From the NCBI RefSeq assembly GCF_024868665.1, contig NC_079892.1, forward strand, positions 8,258,251 to 8,322,250: a DNA stretch of 64,000 nt, read 5' to 3'. Shown here piece by piece: positions 1-13,700 of this stretch (within the stretch, counting starts at the first letter, position 1; every line of letters starts with the position of its first letter). The position numbers and the translations under genes are program-made. Origin of the DNA: Triplophysa rosa. Its lineage: Eukaryota > Chordata > Actinopteri > Cypriniformes > Nemacheilidae. Below the pieces are notes generated by a model that was not told the origin of the DNA, searched no databases, and was given only the letters and a program-made list of their open reading frames with translations.

Positions 1-1142
1 AGCAGCCTTGTAGTGGAATTGGAAACAAAGCCCCTGCAGCCCACTTCCACCGGGAACACTTTCGCTGTCCATCCCCGATATTCAGCCTCCACTGCCAAGT
101 TGCCATACTGGAGATTCTTTCTTTCAAATGCTTTGTTAATGGCCTCTTCCCAAGGTTCAGTCAACTCAACTATGAGGACTGTCCTACTGGAGCTGAACCC
201 CAGAAACATGTCCGGCCGCAGGTTGGTCACTGCGATTTCCAAGGGGAAAGTAAGTCTGTGGTTTAAATCAACTCGCATTTCCCAATCCCTGGCTATACTC
301 AGCAGAACTGAATCTGGGGTTAAGGGCTTGGCCCGCGGTTTCTGCCCCTCCCGAATAAAGGGTTGCCTGTTTAGCAAGTTAGTCTTGGCGTTTTGGGGGA
401 TTGCATTTGCTGCCACTCTCTTGGTCTCTACTGCTGCAGCCAAGCACTTTAGTACTTGATTGTGGCGCCATGTGTATCTCCCCTCCGTCAAGCTCTTCTT
501 ACAACCCACAAGAATATGTTTGAGGTTTGCTGGAGCTGCACATAGGTGGCAGGCTGGATCCTGTCCATACCAAAGATGCAGATTTGTTGGTGAGGGCAGG
601 CAATCATATGTAGCTCTTATGATAAAACTTGGTCTGTATGTTTCCATACTCCACAGCTCACTCCAAGTGATTTGGTGCCGTTCAATGCCTTCCCACCTCA
701 TCCAACGGCCTTGTTGGGCTTGAGAGACTGCTCTGGCTCATCTACTTGCTTCCTCTTGACGCCGAATCTCCTCCACTACCAGGTGACACTGTTCCTTTGG
801 TGTCGCTTTTCGCCACGTGGCCTTTCGCCAAGTCCCCCTCTGCCATGTTGCACTTGTCCCACGATGTCCTTATGTCTGAGGGCTGCCTTTGCATCTCCTA
901 CTGCTGTTGTTGGGTTCCATTTCCTTCCTGTCGCTACTGTTGGAGCAGCATCTCTTACACAGGGATCACAGGATTCTTTTAGCGTCATCTCTAACCTTGT
1001 TTTGGTGCATTTATATTCCTCCACAAGGCTTGAAATGGGAAGAGAGAGAGCTCCATTCCCGTACAGCCCTATGTTGCTAAGGTATCTTGGTAGCCCAAGC
1101 TATTTCCTAACTTGTGTACTCACCAATCTCTCCAGGTCATTG
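1..1142 (-). mobile_element. Decayed non-LTR retrotransposon (3' end of pol, restriction-like endonuclease type), antisense in a celsr1 intron
   Basis: Translating the reverse complement gives the C-terminal part of a retroelement polyprotein. Reading from 1142 down to 1 there is a thumb/linker region (E-E-Y-K-C-T-K-T-R-L near 1020), a zinc-knuckle (C-H-L-C then H-I-L-V-G-C, about 500-560), the G-R-Y-T-W-R-H motif near 470, and a PD-(D/E)XK-like nuclease core (R-P-D-M-F about 205, V-E-L-T about 165, V-E-V-G-C-R-G-F about 30). This order is that of non-LTR elements with a C-terminal restriction-like endonuclease (R2/R4/NeSL group); the exact clade is not resolved. It is broken: an in-frame TGA near 740, a frameshift around 840-890 and another stop near 1105. 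It continues past the window's left edge. It is a dead copy inherited in the intron. Confidence 0.85.
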
Positions 1143-1498
1143 GCATGAGACACCGTGAGCTCATACATTGAAATTGGCCACATCAGGCATGGCGTGGTAG
1201 ACCTACCAGAAAGTAATGTTGCTTAATTGGTTGAACATTAAGCTAAACCCAAAGGTTGTTGGCTTGATTTCCAGGGACCACACCTACTAAAAATATGTGT
1301 AGAATGCACTGTAATTCACATTGCATTAAAGCTTCAGAGTCTTGTGGCTGTTTAAAACAGTCAAAGTCTGTGCATTGTCCCAAAGACTTTTTTGTAAGTG
1401 CATACTGTAAACGTGATTTATTGTTTTTACATCCTAGGGGCCAAATTAAAAGCATTGTCTGTGGTACTTGACTACATTGCTGTTAATTGTCTGTTCAG

Positions 1499-1721
1499 GA
1501 GAGCGCTGTGAAGTGAACACACGCTTAGGACGCTGTGTGCCCGGTGTGTGTAAGAACGGTGGCAGGTGTGTGGATCTGCTGGTCGGGGGGTTCCTGTGTC
1601 AGTGTCCCGACGGCGAGTATGAAAAGCCCTACTGCGAGATGACCACACGCAGCTTTCCCGGCCAGTCCTTTATCACCTTCAGAGGGCTGAGACAGAGGTT
1701 TCACTTCACAATGTCCTTCAT
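1499..1721 (+). CDS. celsr1: celsr1 exon: EGF-like domain and start of laminin G domain 1
   Basis: Acceptor ctgttcag/ga, donor at/gtgagt. It encodes a six-cysteine EGF module (G-R-C-V-P-G-V-C-K-N-G-G) and then the conserved T-F-R-G-L-R-Q-R-F-H-F that opens the first LamG domain. The first two bases complete a codon from the upstream exon, which lies outside the window. Confidence 0.95.
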
Positions 1722-4700
1722 GTGAGTCATCCATTCCGCAAAGATTTTAAGGTTTGAATATTTGTTACCAAAAATAATGTTTTTTTAGTTTATAGCGTGT
1801 CTAAATGGTGTGGTAAAGTACGGTATGATATATTTTGGTGATATTTGGTAACAGAATTGATAAGGGACAACTTTCTTCTTAATTTTCAGAGTAACATTAC
1901 CTGTAGTAGTGGTATTTGGCTGAAACTACACTACCGTGGTAAAAACGTCTGAGGTTAAACACCAGTTTGGCCTTCGACCTTTGACTCATTACTTCCCCAT
2001 AGGTTTTGCATCATGACATGTATTAAAGGGATACTTCACCCAAAAATGAAAATTCTATCATTTACTCACCTTCGAGTTGTTCCAAATCTGTAAAAATGTC
2101 TTTTTTTGCCCCCCATTGACTACCATGGTAGGAAAAATACAACGGTAGTCAAAAGTGCCCCAGAACTGCTTGCTGTTCATTCTTCAAAATGTCTTCTTTT
2201 GTGATAGTAGTATAGAAGTATTTTTTCCTACTATGGGAGTCAATGGGGGGCAAAATCTGTAAGCATATAAGCATATAAGCATTCTTCCAAATATCTTTCT
2301 CTGCGTTCATCAGACCAAAGAAATTTATACAGATTTGGAACAACTCGAAGGTGAGTAAATGATGACAGATTTTTCATTTTTTGGTGAAGTATCCCTTTAA
2401 CTATCACCTATAACAGATCTCAAATTATACAGCATCACATACCAGCTATACAAGTTTTTCTCATGGAAAATATGAAAACAGGATGCCACGTGCGGGGAGG
2501 CATCTTTGTTCATACTTCCTGTCAGCCTGCCCCTTTGCCATGTGCTATCTGACACCTCTCCCTGTAAAGCTCCCAGATGCCCTCATCACAGGGCCAAACG
2601 TGCCATGTAACGATGAGTATCAGTTTTCCCCCCTAGTATCTTTTTATAATCGTCAGTTGTGATGCTGTTAAGAATGCTGCTCCTGTCGGCTTGTGGATCG
2701 GCAATGAATATTCTTGAAGTTTTACAATGTTTGTTTATAATGTTAAGATATTTTCTCCTGTCCCAGCTTAAAGGTTCAATGTGTAGTTTTTTTTTGAGGA
2801 TATATCGACAGAAGTGCAATATAATATACATAACTATGTCTTCAGAGGTGTAAAAAGACCTTACACAATGAAGCGTTATGTTTTTATTATCTTAGAATGA
2901 GCTATTTCTATCTACATACACCGTGGATCTCCTTCCATTGAATTCGCCATGTTTCTACAGTAGCCCTACAGGCAAACTGCTCTACAGGGTGCGTTTCGTA
3001 AATACGTTATCTCCTTCGGCAAAGAAGCGAAAACGTGACGACGGCAAAGAAGCGAAAACGTGACGACATCTTAGTTCTGTGCGAGCTGCCGTAGTGCTTC
3101 GAAAGGGAGGGGCAAAGTGAGCCGTTGGTTGCAATTTGCAACCTCACCGCTAGATGCCGCTAAATTTCATACACTGGTTCTTTAATATTATTTGTAGGTT
3201 GGTTTTCCTAAAAAGTGAAAAAGTGCATTGTAACCAACCTGAAACTGCAACTTTGGGTCTTAACCAATGGCGTGAACTTGGGGGAGGGCCATATGTGTTC
3301 ATTCACAAGTTCATTATGATGTTTATATTATGTTTATAAAAGTACTGTTTTTTATTTCGTAGGCTTGCTACGAGGGAGAGGAACGCTTTGCTGCTGTATA
3401 ACGGCAGGTTTAACGAACGTCATGATTTCATTGCTATTGAAATCGTGCAGGAACAAATTCAACTGACCTTCTCTGCTGGTGAGTAGTTCAATCTCATGAA
3501 ACATATATGACCATATTCTGTGAATAATCTCATATTATAAATTCATATTTGTGTAAAAACACATTATAGGACTGCTCAATATTCGCCCTCTTTTTGGGTT
3601 TTATCTCTCCAACATAAGCGTGTACTGCATGTGTGCCAAAGGAAGCAGGTGGCCAAAGAGCAATGAAACACACTTCCTTTGTCTACCTGTTCCTTTGTTT
3701 TGTCAAACCTCACACTTCAACAAGAGCTGCTGTCTAGTCAAAGAACATAAAATGCCACCTCCTGTCTCTTTAACGGGTCGGAATTGTTTCCAAAGGAAAT
3801 AAATCTGGAATTTATCCCCAGAGTTTCTTAGTATGAGCAGATGCATATTACATCTTACTGCGCCACTGAGCTTCAGCAGCCCACATTAGCTGAGAATAAA
3901 GACAGTGAAAGGCATTTCCTACAACAGCACATCACCGTCCTGGAATGTAAAACTTCCAACAACACAGTGATTCTGGTCAATGATGAACCCTCAGAGGTCA
4001 AAGATCAACTATCCCAGATTGCTAACCATCAGTGAACATAATTAAGGCGGAGAGAGATATAAACAGCCAAGATATTTTACAGTGCATGCTGCGAAGTCAC
4101 GGGAGGTCATGTCAATATAAAGATAATGATTTACTTACTGTGACCGCTGGACTGGAAAATGCCGGACATAATAAACCCTCCTTGTGTGTTTAACAAGGTT
4201 AGTTTGAAATTAGTTGGAATAATGTTATGGGAATCCTGTAATTTATATTGGTTGTCTTATAAGGTAATACATTATTATATTATTACATCCCTGCCAAACT
4301 CAAAGAAAACATGTCAATCAAAAACTTCAATCAAAAGTCACACTTTATCTTCAATATTAATTGTATTTTATTTATCAGATTACTTACAGAAGTTACTCTT
4401 GGACTTTTTACCAATAAAAATTTTCATGTTTTTGTTGTTCAGGAGAATCTAAAACCACAGTGACTCCGTTCATAGCTGGCGGGGTTAGTGATGGCCAGTG
4501 GCACACAGTTCATCTACATTACTACAACAAGGTAAGCCAGTCGTATTTCACACAATGACATGGAGCAGGAAGGTAACTGTTGCCAACCATCCCATAATAT
4601 TGAGATTAGTAGTTGATCAGTTTGAGTTTTGGTCAGGTTCTTGCACTTACATCTGGTCCCTCCACAATTACAAATTGGTTGCATTCTTGGAATTGAGACT

Positions 4701-7700
4701 TTTAATATTTCATTTGTTTTAAATGTGACTTTACATTGAATAAAGATTTACTGTTGTGATGTAATTCTTTTATATGTATGTAGTTTCCTAATTGATCGTT
4801 CTGGTGGTTTCTTTGGAGACATGCAGATAATGTAGGAAGTGTTTCTTCATGATTTATGCACCATGATTTTACGAATGACATCACATGATGTCAGCGGCAT
4901 CTCTAGCTGTATCAAAGTTCACTGGTTCTTCACAGAGCATCTCTCAAAAGAAGCAGCTTGTATTCCTGTTTCTTTTATCATCTCCACTGTTCTGACCCTC
5001 AGATTACAGTTGCTGAAATCCTGCATTGCTGAAGTTCGGGCCATGTTTATTATGTCACGTGTCATGTTTCATGGCCAAAAGCTAGTTGTGTCTTTTCTGT
5101 TAACTAAGCATCTTATTTCACAATGTCTTACAAAACACAAAAGGTGTTTTTTAGCAGTATGCTGCTCTTTTCTATACAATGAAAGTGGATAGGGACCAGC
5201 GACAGCCGTTCAATTTCATTGTGTGGAAAAATAGCAACTTGGATATTTTGTCAGAATTCAGCTAGAACTGTTCTGGTAACTGTTCTTTAAGTCATATGGG
5301 TTTTTGAACCACATGTATTTTGTGCTCTGATGTGTGCTCAAAAAATGAAATTTCTTTCGTCATTTACTCACCTTCGTGTCTTTACAAACCTGTATGACTT
5401 AATTTCTTCTGCTGAACACAAAAGAAGAGTGTTTGAAGAATGTTGGTAACCAAACAACATTGGCCCCCATTGACTTCCATTGTATGGACACAAAACCACT
5501 GAGACATTTCTCAAAATATCTTCTTTTTTCTTCCACAGAAGAAAGAGTCATATACAGATTTTATACAACTGGAGGGTGAATAAATGATGGCAGCAATGTT
5601 ATTTTAGTGAACTATCCCTTTAACGTCCCAGCAACATCTCCTTATGTTCCTAAATCATAGAAGCCTCTCAGAACATATGGCAATGTTGGTAACATGCTTC
5701 TTTTATATCCCATAAAGCTTTTTACAGCCTCGGTATTATAAACTTTAGAAATAATCTCACTGAGGACTCTTCAAAAAGAAACACATATCCTTGAGGGATG
5801 ACAGTCAAAATGCTTTTTCTTTGTGAGGGTTCATAATTTCTTTGATTTTTTTCTCTTTGTAAAAACCTCCACCCAAGTTGCAAAGAACAGATGAAAGGCC
5901 AAAAAGGTTTAAAGTGCTCATTAGAAGCATTAAGGATATGCTGTAAGAAGCTAGCGGTTAGAAACAATATAGCTTGTAAGGTAACCAGTGAAATTGGACT
6001 ATTCTGAAATACTCGATTCTGCGGTCAAATAACGTTTTGTCTACGTAACAGCTACATGATTTTATGTCTTTCGTCTCACTTTGTGGTCTGTTTCAAATCA
6101 ATATTTCATATCCATTTATTTTGTTAAAGGCAAAATTTACAGGCAACTGCTCATTATCACAACAGCAACCCCCAATGCAATATGATTCTTTTTTTGTTCA
6201 GGTTAATGCGAGTTTGATTTTGATTTTGATCTTGGATTTCTTTAACTAACATTATTTCAGCCATTAAATTGACAAAAAGAAGAATCCCTGATAGCACACA
6301 TACATCTGGTTTACGTCTATTTGACGTCTGCATTTACATCTGCAAGACATCTACAATACATAGTTTGCTCATCTGCAATACGTCTCGGAGATGTCTGCTG
6401 TCAGACGTCATATAGACCTCTAGAAGATGTCTGTAAGATGTTTATGATTTAGAATGGATGTACAACAGCTCTTTCTAAGATGTTTAGCAGATGTTTTTAA
6501 GCAGCAGATCTCCAGATCTTTAGCAGACGTATTACAGACGTTCAGACGTCTCCGAGACGTATTGCAGATGAGCAAACTATGTATTGCAGATGTCTTACAG
6601 ATGTAAATGCAGACGTCAAATAGACGTAAACCAGATGGATTGTGCTATCTGGGATCAGACCCTAAAGCATCTACTTGAATCAATAACTCTATTGCCTGAA
6701 CCGTGCCATATTGCGTTTGTAGTCTCAGCTCCCCCTTATCTAACCTCCTCGTCTAAAAACCCCAAGTTCAAAAACAGTCCGATTGGGAATGGAGACAATA
6801 GTAAACCCCCTGGTGAGTTAATCTGGGAGCACAATGACGCTTGGAGTCTCTAAAAGCGCCAGATGGCTCTTTTCTTCAGCAACACATAAAAACACGCAAG
6901 CCTGTTATTTGAAATCTCTAGAATATTGTATTTATTTCAAGTTTTGTTCTATCTGGAGTTTTTTATGATAAGATCAATCATACGATGTTGATAGCTCTGA
7001 TTTATATATTTGCACATTTGTGTTGACTCCATATTTGTTTTGATGTCTGAGTTTCTATCAATATCTAGTTTAAATGTCTGCTGTTTTTGCCTGCTTTTTT
7101 CATGAAAGATAAAATCTAAAATTGAAATTGAAATACAAAATTAAAATATAAAACAAAATAAGTAAAATAGTAAAATAAAAAATCTAAAGTTGAAATGCAA
7201 AATTAAAATATTAAAATAAAATCTAAAATAAGTAAGATAAGTAAAATAAGTAAAATAAAATATATAATTAAATTATATATTAATTGTATAATTACAATTG
7301 TAAAAAAAATACAAAATTGAAATACAAAATGAAAATATAAAAAAGATTTAAAATAAGTAAAATGGTGAAATAAGAATAAAAATATAGTTAAATTATATAT
7401 TAATTGTATAATATATAATTAAAAATGTAAATATAAAAAACAATTATATATATATATATAAAATAAAACATGTTTTTTTAATATAATGTAAAAAATATAT
7501 AAAACAACATGAAATAATGATAATTATGCTGATTTTATTTGATCTTTTGTCTATGGACTGTTTTACATATAAAATATTTTAAATATGTATGTCTGCTAAA
7601 GATTAGTTTGCCGACTTTTAGGAGTATAAACAAATTCCCTTTTTGATTTGATTTGGTGTCTAAAATGGGCTTTAACATATTGTCCCCAATTGGTCTCAAC

Positions 7701-10700
7701 CTACGCAGTAATATTCCCCTTTTTGCCCTTATCTTTTTTTCTATTTCAAATGCACAGGAAAATGAATGACCCACACACCCATAGTTTAACCCATATGGAG
7801 AGGAAAAAACTTGTGTTTACGCACAGGGATCCACGGCAAGCCATTGTTTTGAACTTTGAAACAAAGAGCTGATGAGTTACAAGGTTGTAGGTTAATGCCA
7901 GTTGTTGGGATTTGTGTGCGTGCGTGTTCCCGAGGGCGTTAAGCTTGTCAGCGATCTCATTTCTGTTGTTGGAGCCGGCAAAAAGAGGGAAAGTGGAATC
8001 ATCAAGGTGTCACGATAGTTAGGTTCCAGTTTGGGCCTTAAGGGCCGTCATCCTTCTTATGGTTGTGTTTTTTTTTGTACGGATTGTCGTACGGCTGATG
8101 AAAGTTGTAATAGAGAAGCAAGACGGCTGGAAATGTGATATTTGGATGGTATTTTGTTTGTGAAGGCTAAGCTGTGTGTTTTTGTTTTGTTGGCATGTTG
8201 TCCTGTCTGCCTTGACACCTGTGTTTACTAAGGTTTCACACTCCACCTGTAAATCCAGGTGACTACACAGGCAACTTCAGTCCTTGAAAGGTTGGATTAA
8301 TTGTGTATATTTGCATCAAGTATAGAAATCCTTCCCTTCATGGCTTTACCCAGTTTATAAATTAATTTTCTGATTGGTATATTAAAGCTTAAATTCATAA
8401 CTTTTGCTTCTACTGAATATATCCATCTATGTTTTAAACATAAAATAGCAGATTACTATCTTGATGTGAGTTACAGTCAAATGAAGTCAAAATTGTGTCT
8501 GACAGCTTAATTTATTAATCATTATTGTTACCTTACTATTGTGAGTCACAGTTAAGGAGACAAAAATACAGATGTGGTTTTTCTGGTGTTAAAGGTTCTT
8601 TATGGAACCATTCAGCCAAAAATAGTGGAATTGTGATGCACCTTTGAGGAAAAGAAGGTGTAATACAATTCTTTTTTTTATAAATGCTTTAACATTTGAT
8701 ATACAGTAATATATTATTTTCTCTAAGTGTTCCTAACTACTAACTATTGCCTTTCATAAACCAATCACTCTCTTGTCAAAGCGGCAACTACAGCCCGAGG
8801 CGTCTGGCACCTTGTTCATGGATATGTTACTCTATTTAAACTTGTTGTGACTATTGTAGACCGCAATGTTGGATTAGATGTGAAAATTGAACATAAAACA
8901 TTGTTGGTAAAGCATATCCCACTCCGTTGCCAAAATACACATCCACATAATCAAATAAATGTAGATGACATACAGTAGCCCTGTGTTGTTTTAGTTGTTT
9001 ATTTTGTGCATGACAAAGATGAAAATATCTTGGTCATGCAGACAAAACACAATTAATTTCAAATGTGTAAAATATTTTAAACTTAAACGGACATTTACTC
9101 ACCCTCGAGTTGTTCCAAATCTGTATAAATGTCTTTGTTCTGATGAACACAGAGACAGATATTTGGAAGAATGCTTGTCACCAAACAGTTCTTGGCCACC
9201 ATTGACTACCATAGTAGGAAATTACAATGGTAGTCAAAAGTGCCGCAGAACTGTTTGCTTCCCTACAATCGTTAAAATATCTTCTTTTGTGTTTAATAGA
9301 ACAAATACATTTATAAAGCAATTTTTCTACTATGGTAGTTAATGGTGGCCATGTTTGGAATAGGAGTCAATAGGAAAAAATACCAGCGTTTGATCTGAAT
9401 GGTGACCAGGGCGCCATAATGAACTACATAAAGGACTGGGTGACATTCACATCACGACCAGCTGTGTCACTGTGACATTCTTATCACCACAGGGCCAACA
9501 TCAAAGAGAATCTCAGCACTTAAACCTGTCCCGATATCAACATTAATTGCGTGGGGGAAGGGTGTTGCCCGATGATAAAAAATTCTGCTGGGTTGTGAAA
9601 GCTGGGTCTCTGGAGAGAGGTGAAGGTTGGGTTTTTGGTATCCTCTCTTTGCCAGCTTCTCATTGGCTTAATCCAATTAGATGTACTGAGAAGGGCGAAA
9701 TGTCACCGAGACGTAAATAGTGATCTCACGCTGTGTGGAAGACAGACAAACAAAGCTTATTCTGATCAGTTACACAAAACTGTGAAAGGGATTGCTGTCT
9801 AGACTTTGGGATTGCTAAGGATTTGGGTTTTAATGAGGTACATTGGTCTACAATAAGGAATGTTTCATTTACTTTCTTTCGTAGAACACAAAAGAAGATA
9901 TTTTGAAGAACGTTGGTAACAGAACAGTGGTGGCACCCATTTACTTCTATTGTACGGACATAAAACCAATCCAAGTGAATGGGTTCCGTCACTGTTTGGT
10001 AACCAACATTCTTCAAAAGATCTTCTTTTGTGTTCTGCGGAAGTGTTTAATAGGTCGAAACCTAACAAATGCTTTTTATGAAAGATTGTATTTGAGAAAT
10101 GAGAAATGTAATGCAATAACAGTCAATTTATAAGTGTCTTAGGTGTAAGGTCTTCGACGTAGTAAAAATGATTTCATTAACCTATTTGTTTCTTCCTTTT
10201 GTGTTATTCTAGCCCAATATCGGGCGGTACGGCATCCCTCACGGCCCCTCTGAGGAAAAGGTTGCCGTGGTTACAGTCGACAACTGTGATGTGGCCATGG
10301 CTCTGCGTTTTGGAGGACAAATTGGGAACTACACCTGTGCGGCCCGTGGCACTCAAACGGGACAAAAAAAGTAAGTCGAGCAGGAACAGAAATCAAAGAC
10401 ACCGTGAAACCAAAGACATTTCATGATGGCTAAACTTCAGACGTCTGTTGCTTTCACACAACCTCCCGTCATCCAAAGTCCTCAGGGTGTAATATTTTTC
10501 TCTGAAAGAGAGAGTGCGACGGGGAACCTGAGCGCACAGAGGCACGCTAACTGCCGACTGGTGTTGAATAGCTGATCATTACAGGAGATTACTCAGCGTT
10601 CTCCTACACCCATTTCACTTAGCTCCATCTTTTTTCCTCTAATCTCTGCCAATCTGGATTCTGTCTCATGTCAAACCAGTTTTATGGGCACTACAATGGA

Positions 10701-13700
10701 ACACACTTCTGGCTTATCTGCAGAGATTTGCCATTGTAGGCTAATTGTGTCTGTTTTTCAAAAACAGAAGAGTGTGAATGTCCTTCTGCGTTTGCAGAGT
10801 CAATTTTCTGCCCAATGGCACTCGAGGTCTAGAAATCTTAGTTTTGCGTACACACAGACCTTAAAGGGACAGTTCACCCAAAAATGAAAATTCTGTCATC
10901 ATTTACTTACCCTCGAGTTGTTCGAAAAGTGTATGCATTTCTTTGTTCTGATGAACACAGAGAAAGATATTTGGAAGAATGCTTTTAACCAAAAGGTTGT
11001 TGGCCACCATTGACTACTATAGTATAAACAATTATAAATGTTTTTTTTAGAATGCTTTCCTACATTCTTAAAAATATCCTCTTTTGTGTTCATCAGAACA
11101 TAGAAAGTTATACAGATTTGGAACAACCTGAGGGTGAGTAAATGAAGACAGAATTTTTATTTTTGGGTGAACTGTTCCTTTAAATAATTTCCAGTCTGAT
11201 TTGCAAACGTTTGTACAACGCTGTTATAATGCCTGTTAATCTTAAATCTTTTTACACCGGTGTTTTGCCACATAATAGAGGCTGTGATGAATGTTTGAGT
11301 ATTTGTGGCTTCAGGGATCTTTTTGTATATGTAGGTCACTGGATCTAACCGGACCTCTGCTCCTGGGTGGAGTTCCAAACCTCCCTGAAGATTTCCCTGT
11401 ACAGAACCAAGACTTTGTGGGTTGCATTAGACACCTGACTATTGACAGCAAGCCAATAGACATGGCCAGCTTCATCGCCAACAACGGAACCTCAGCAGGT
11501 TAGAAACTGTATATTTGTCCATGATGGGGCCAATCCTGAGAACTGTTTTCGAATAATAAAGTCTGGTATATTTACTTTAACTATTAATTTTTTTCCGCTC
11601 CAAAAAAATAATAAATGAGTATATAAATCAGTTAAAATAAGCTGTTATTTTAAAGGTCGGTGAGGGTAAAATAAAAAAAATATGAAAGATTTTTGGCAAA
11701 AAAGAAAAGATTTTTACATTTTTTAAAACATTGAAACTAGACTGTGAAAGATTTTCTTTTTTCTTTTGTGACTGTCTAAAATGTCAATCTGAAACCCCTG
11801 TATTAAAAATGAGGTTTTTTTCTTTCTTTTCAGGTTGTGCAGCAAAACATGACTTTTGTAGCCAGATTGTTTGTCAGAATGGAGGTGTTTGCGTGAATAA
11901 GTGGAACACCCACGCCTGTAACTGCCCATTAGGCTACGGAGGAAAGAACTGTGAACACGGTAAGACAATCCTCTCTTTCCTACTCTTTTATTTTACTACC
12001 TCATCTTGCTCAGTGGACAAACACACACACCTCACAGATTTTTTCCATGTTTGCCCTTGGCATCTTTGTAATACCAATGACTCACACTTATGACTAAGAG
12101 ACATAGTAGAAATCTGACTGTCTGTGAACTATACCTTTGTATTAAAGTGATTGTTCACCCAAAATTCTGTCATCATTTACCTCTAGTCAATTCAAAAAGA
12201 CTTACTTTCTTCTGCATAACACAAATGAAAATATTTTGAAGAATTTCGGTAGCCAAACAACGGCGGTACCCATTGACTTGCATTGGTTTTGTATCCATAC
12301 AATAAAAGTCAATGGGTACCTTTGTCCGGCTAGCAACATTCTTCAAAATTTCCTCTTTGTGTTCTCCCGATGACAAAAGTCTAAATATTAATAGAAAAAA
12401 AGCCCAAACATTAATATCACTAAAATTGCTGTCGCACTATCAAGGCCGACTGCGAGACACTACTGTTATTTATGTTAGATATTTGCCCCGAGGAGAAAAG
12501 TGTAGGAAAGTTTGACATTCCTCCTGGAGAAACCTCTTGGATGACTTGGAGACATTCCTGAGTACATGAATGATAGTGATTATTTCAACTTCAGGACAGG
12601 AGAGTGTCAAAGCATCAAGTGACATGTTTCATCTCAATGCCTGTTTGTTTAATGTAACAGACATCGCTTAATACAACAACCTTGTTTGGTCTGGTTGTCA
12701 CCCAACTATGTTGATTGCTATGTCTGGAACCATTTATTGATGTCTGATGACCTTCTGTCTGCAGTAATGCACGCCCCCTTGCATTTCGATGGCCACGCCC
12801 TGGTTTCATGGAGCGATACTGATATCACCATTGCCATTCCCTGGTATATGGGTCTTATGTTTCGCACCCGAAAGAGTGCAGGCGTCCTGCTGCAGGCCAG
12901 TGCTGGGGAGTTTTCTAAGATCAATCTGTTGGTGAGTATTGTCATCTGGAATTTATACGGCAATAGGTCACTTATAATGTAATGCGAAGTTGCTTCATTA
13001 CAAAAGTTTTTAAAAAATGTATGACAATTTCCACCCTCTCTCTGAACATTCAAATAAAAAGGAGAGCGTTACTGTACCTTAGAGAGACAGTTCACCCAAA
13101 AATGAAAATTCTTCGAACCGTTATGACTTTCTTCCTTCCGCAGAACACAAAAGAAGATATTGTAAAGAAAGTTGGTAGCCGAAAAGCACTGGACCCTATT
13201 CACTTCTATTGTATGGATACAAAACCAATGGAAGTGAATGGGGTCCAGTTAACAACATTCTTCAAAATATTTTCTTCTGTGTTCTGCAGAAGAAAGAAAG
13301 TTATAAGAGGTTCGAAATGACAAGAGGTGAGCTTGGGTGAACTATCCCTTTAAAACATGCAAGGATTTGCTCCCCAGAACCAGTGTTGGGTGTAACTAGT
13401 TACTAAGTAATTAGTTACTGTAATTTAATTACTTTCCCCTTGAAAAAGTAAAGTAAGGGATTACTCTTATTTTTTCTGCAATTTAATTACAGTTACTTCT
13501 GATGTAATTAAACTAAATACTTTGTGTAATATGTGTGTGTGCAGAAGAGGAATTGACATCAAAATTCAAAGCCTAACTTTAAAATCTGTGCTTTAATGTA
13601 TAATTCTCACATTTGTAATTAATAATAATACTTTATGTAGTTTATTATTTATTTGAATGAATTAAAAGAGCCTTTTCATGTCTATCCTTGAATCACTTAA

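Larger units (their letters stand above)
1722..3362 (+). other. celsr1: celsr1 intron with two MITEs
   Basis: This intron carries a TTAA-flanked inverted-repeat element (2023-2400) and a second MITE family (2768-3185). Nothing else is recognised. Confidence 0.8.
4532..10212 (+). other. celsr1: Long celsr1 intron (5.7 kb), repeat-rich
   Basis: It contains MITE family A copies (5337-5623, 9081-9352, 9860-10055), a palindromic element (6286-6653) and an A/T-rich low-complexity tract (7080-7530). The remaining sequence (6660-7080, 7540-9080, 9360-9850) shows no gene or repeat I can name. Confidence 0.75.

Noticed and set aside
13..1148. Plus-strand open frames of 80-160 codons at the left edge
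   Set aside because: They are shadows. The minus strand gives clear retroelement zinc-knuckle and endonuclease motifs, while the plus-strand proteins resemble nothing and begin at non-ATG codons.
12718..13053. Minus-strand 111-codon open frame
   Set aside because: It overlaps the celsr1 laminin G 2 exon on the opposite strand and extends into intron. A shadow of the real exon.
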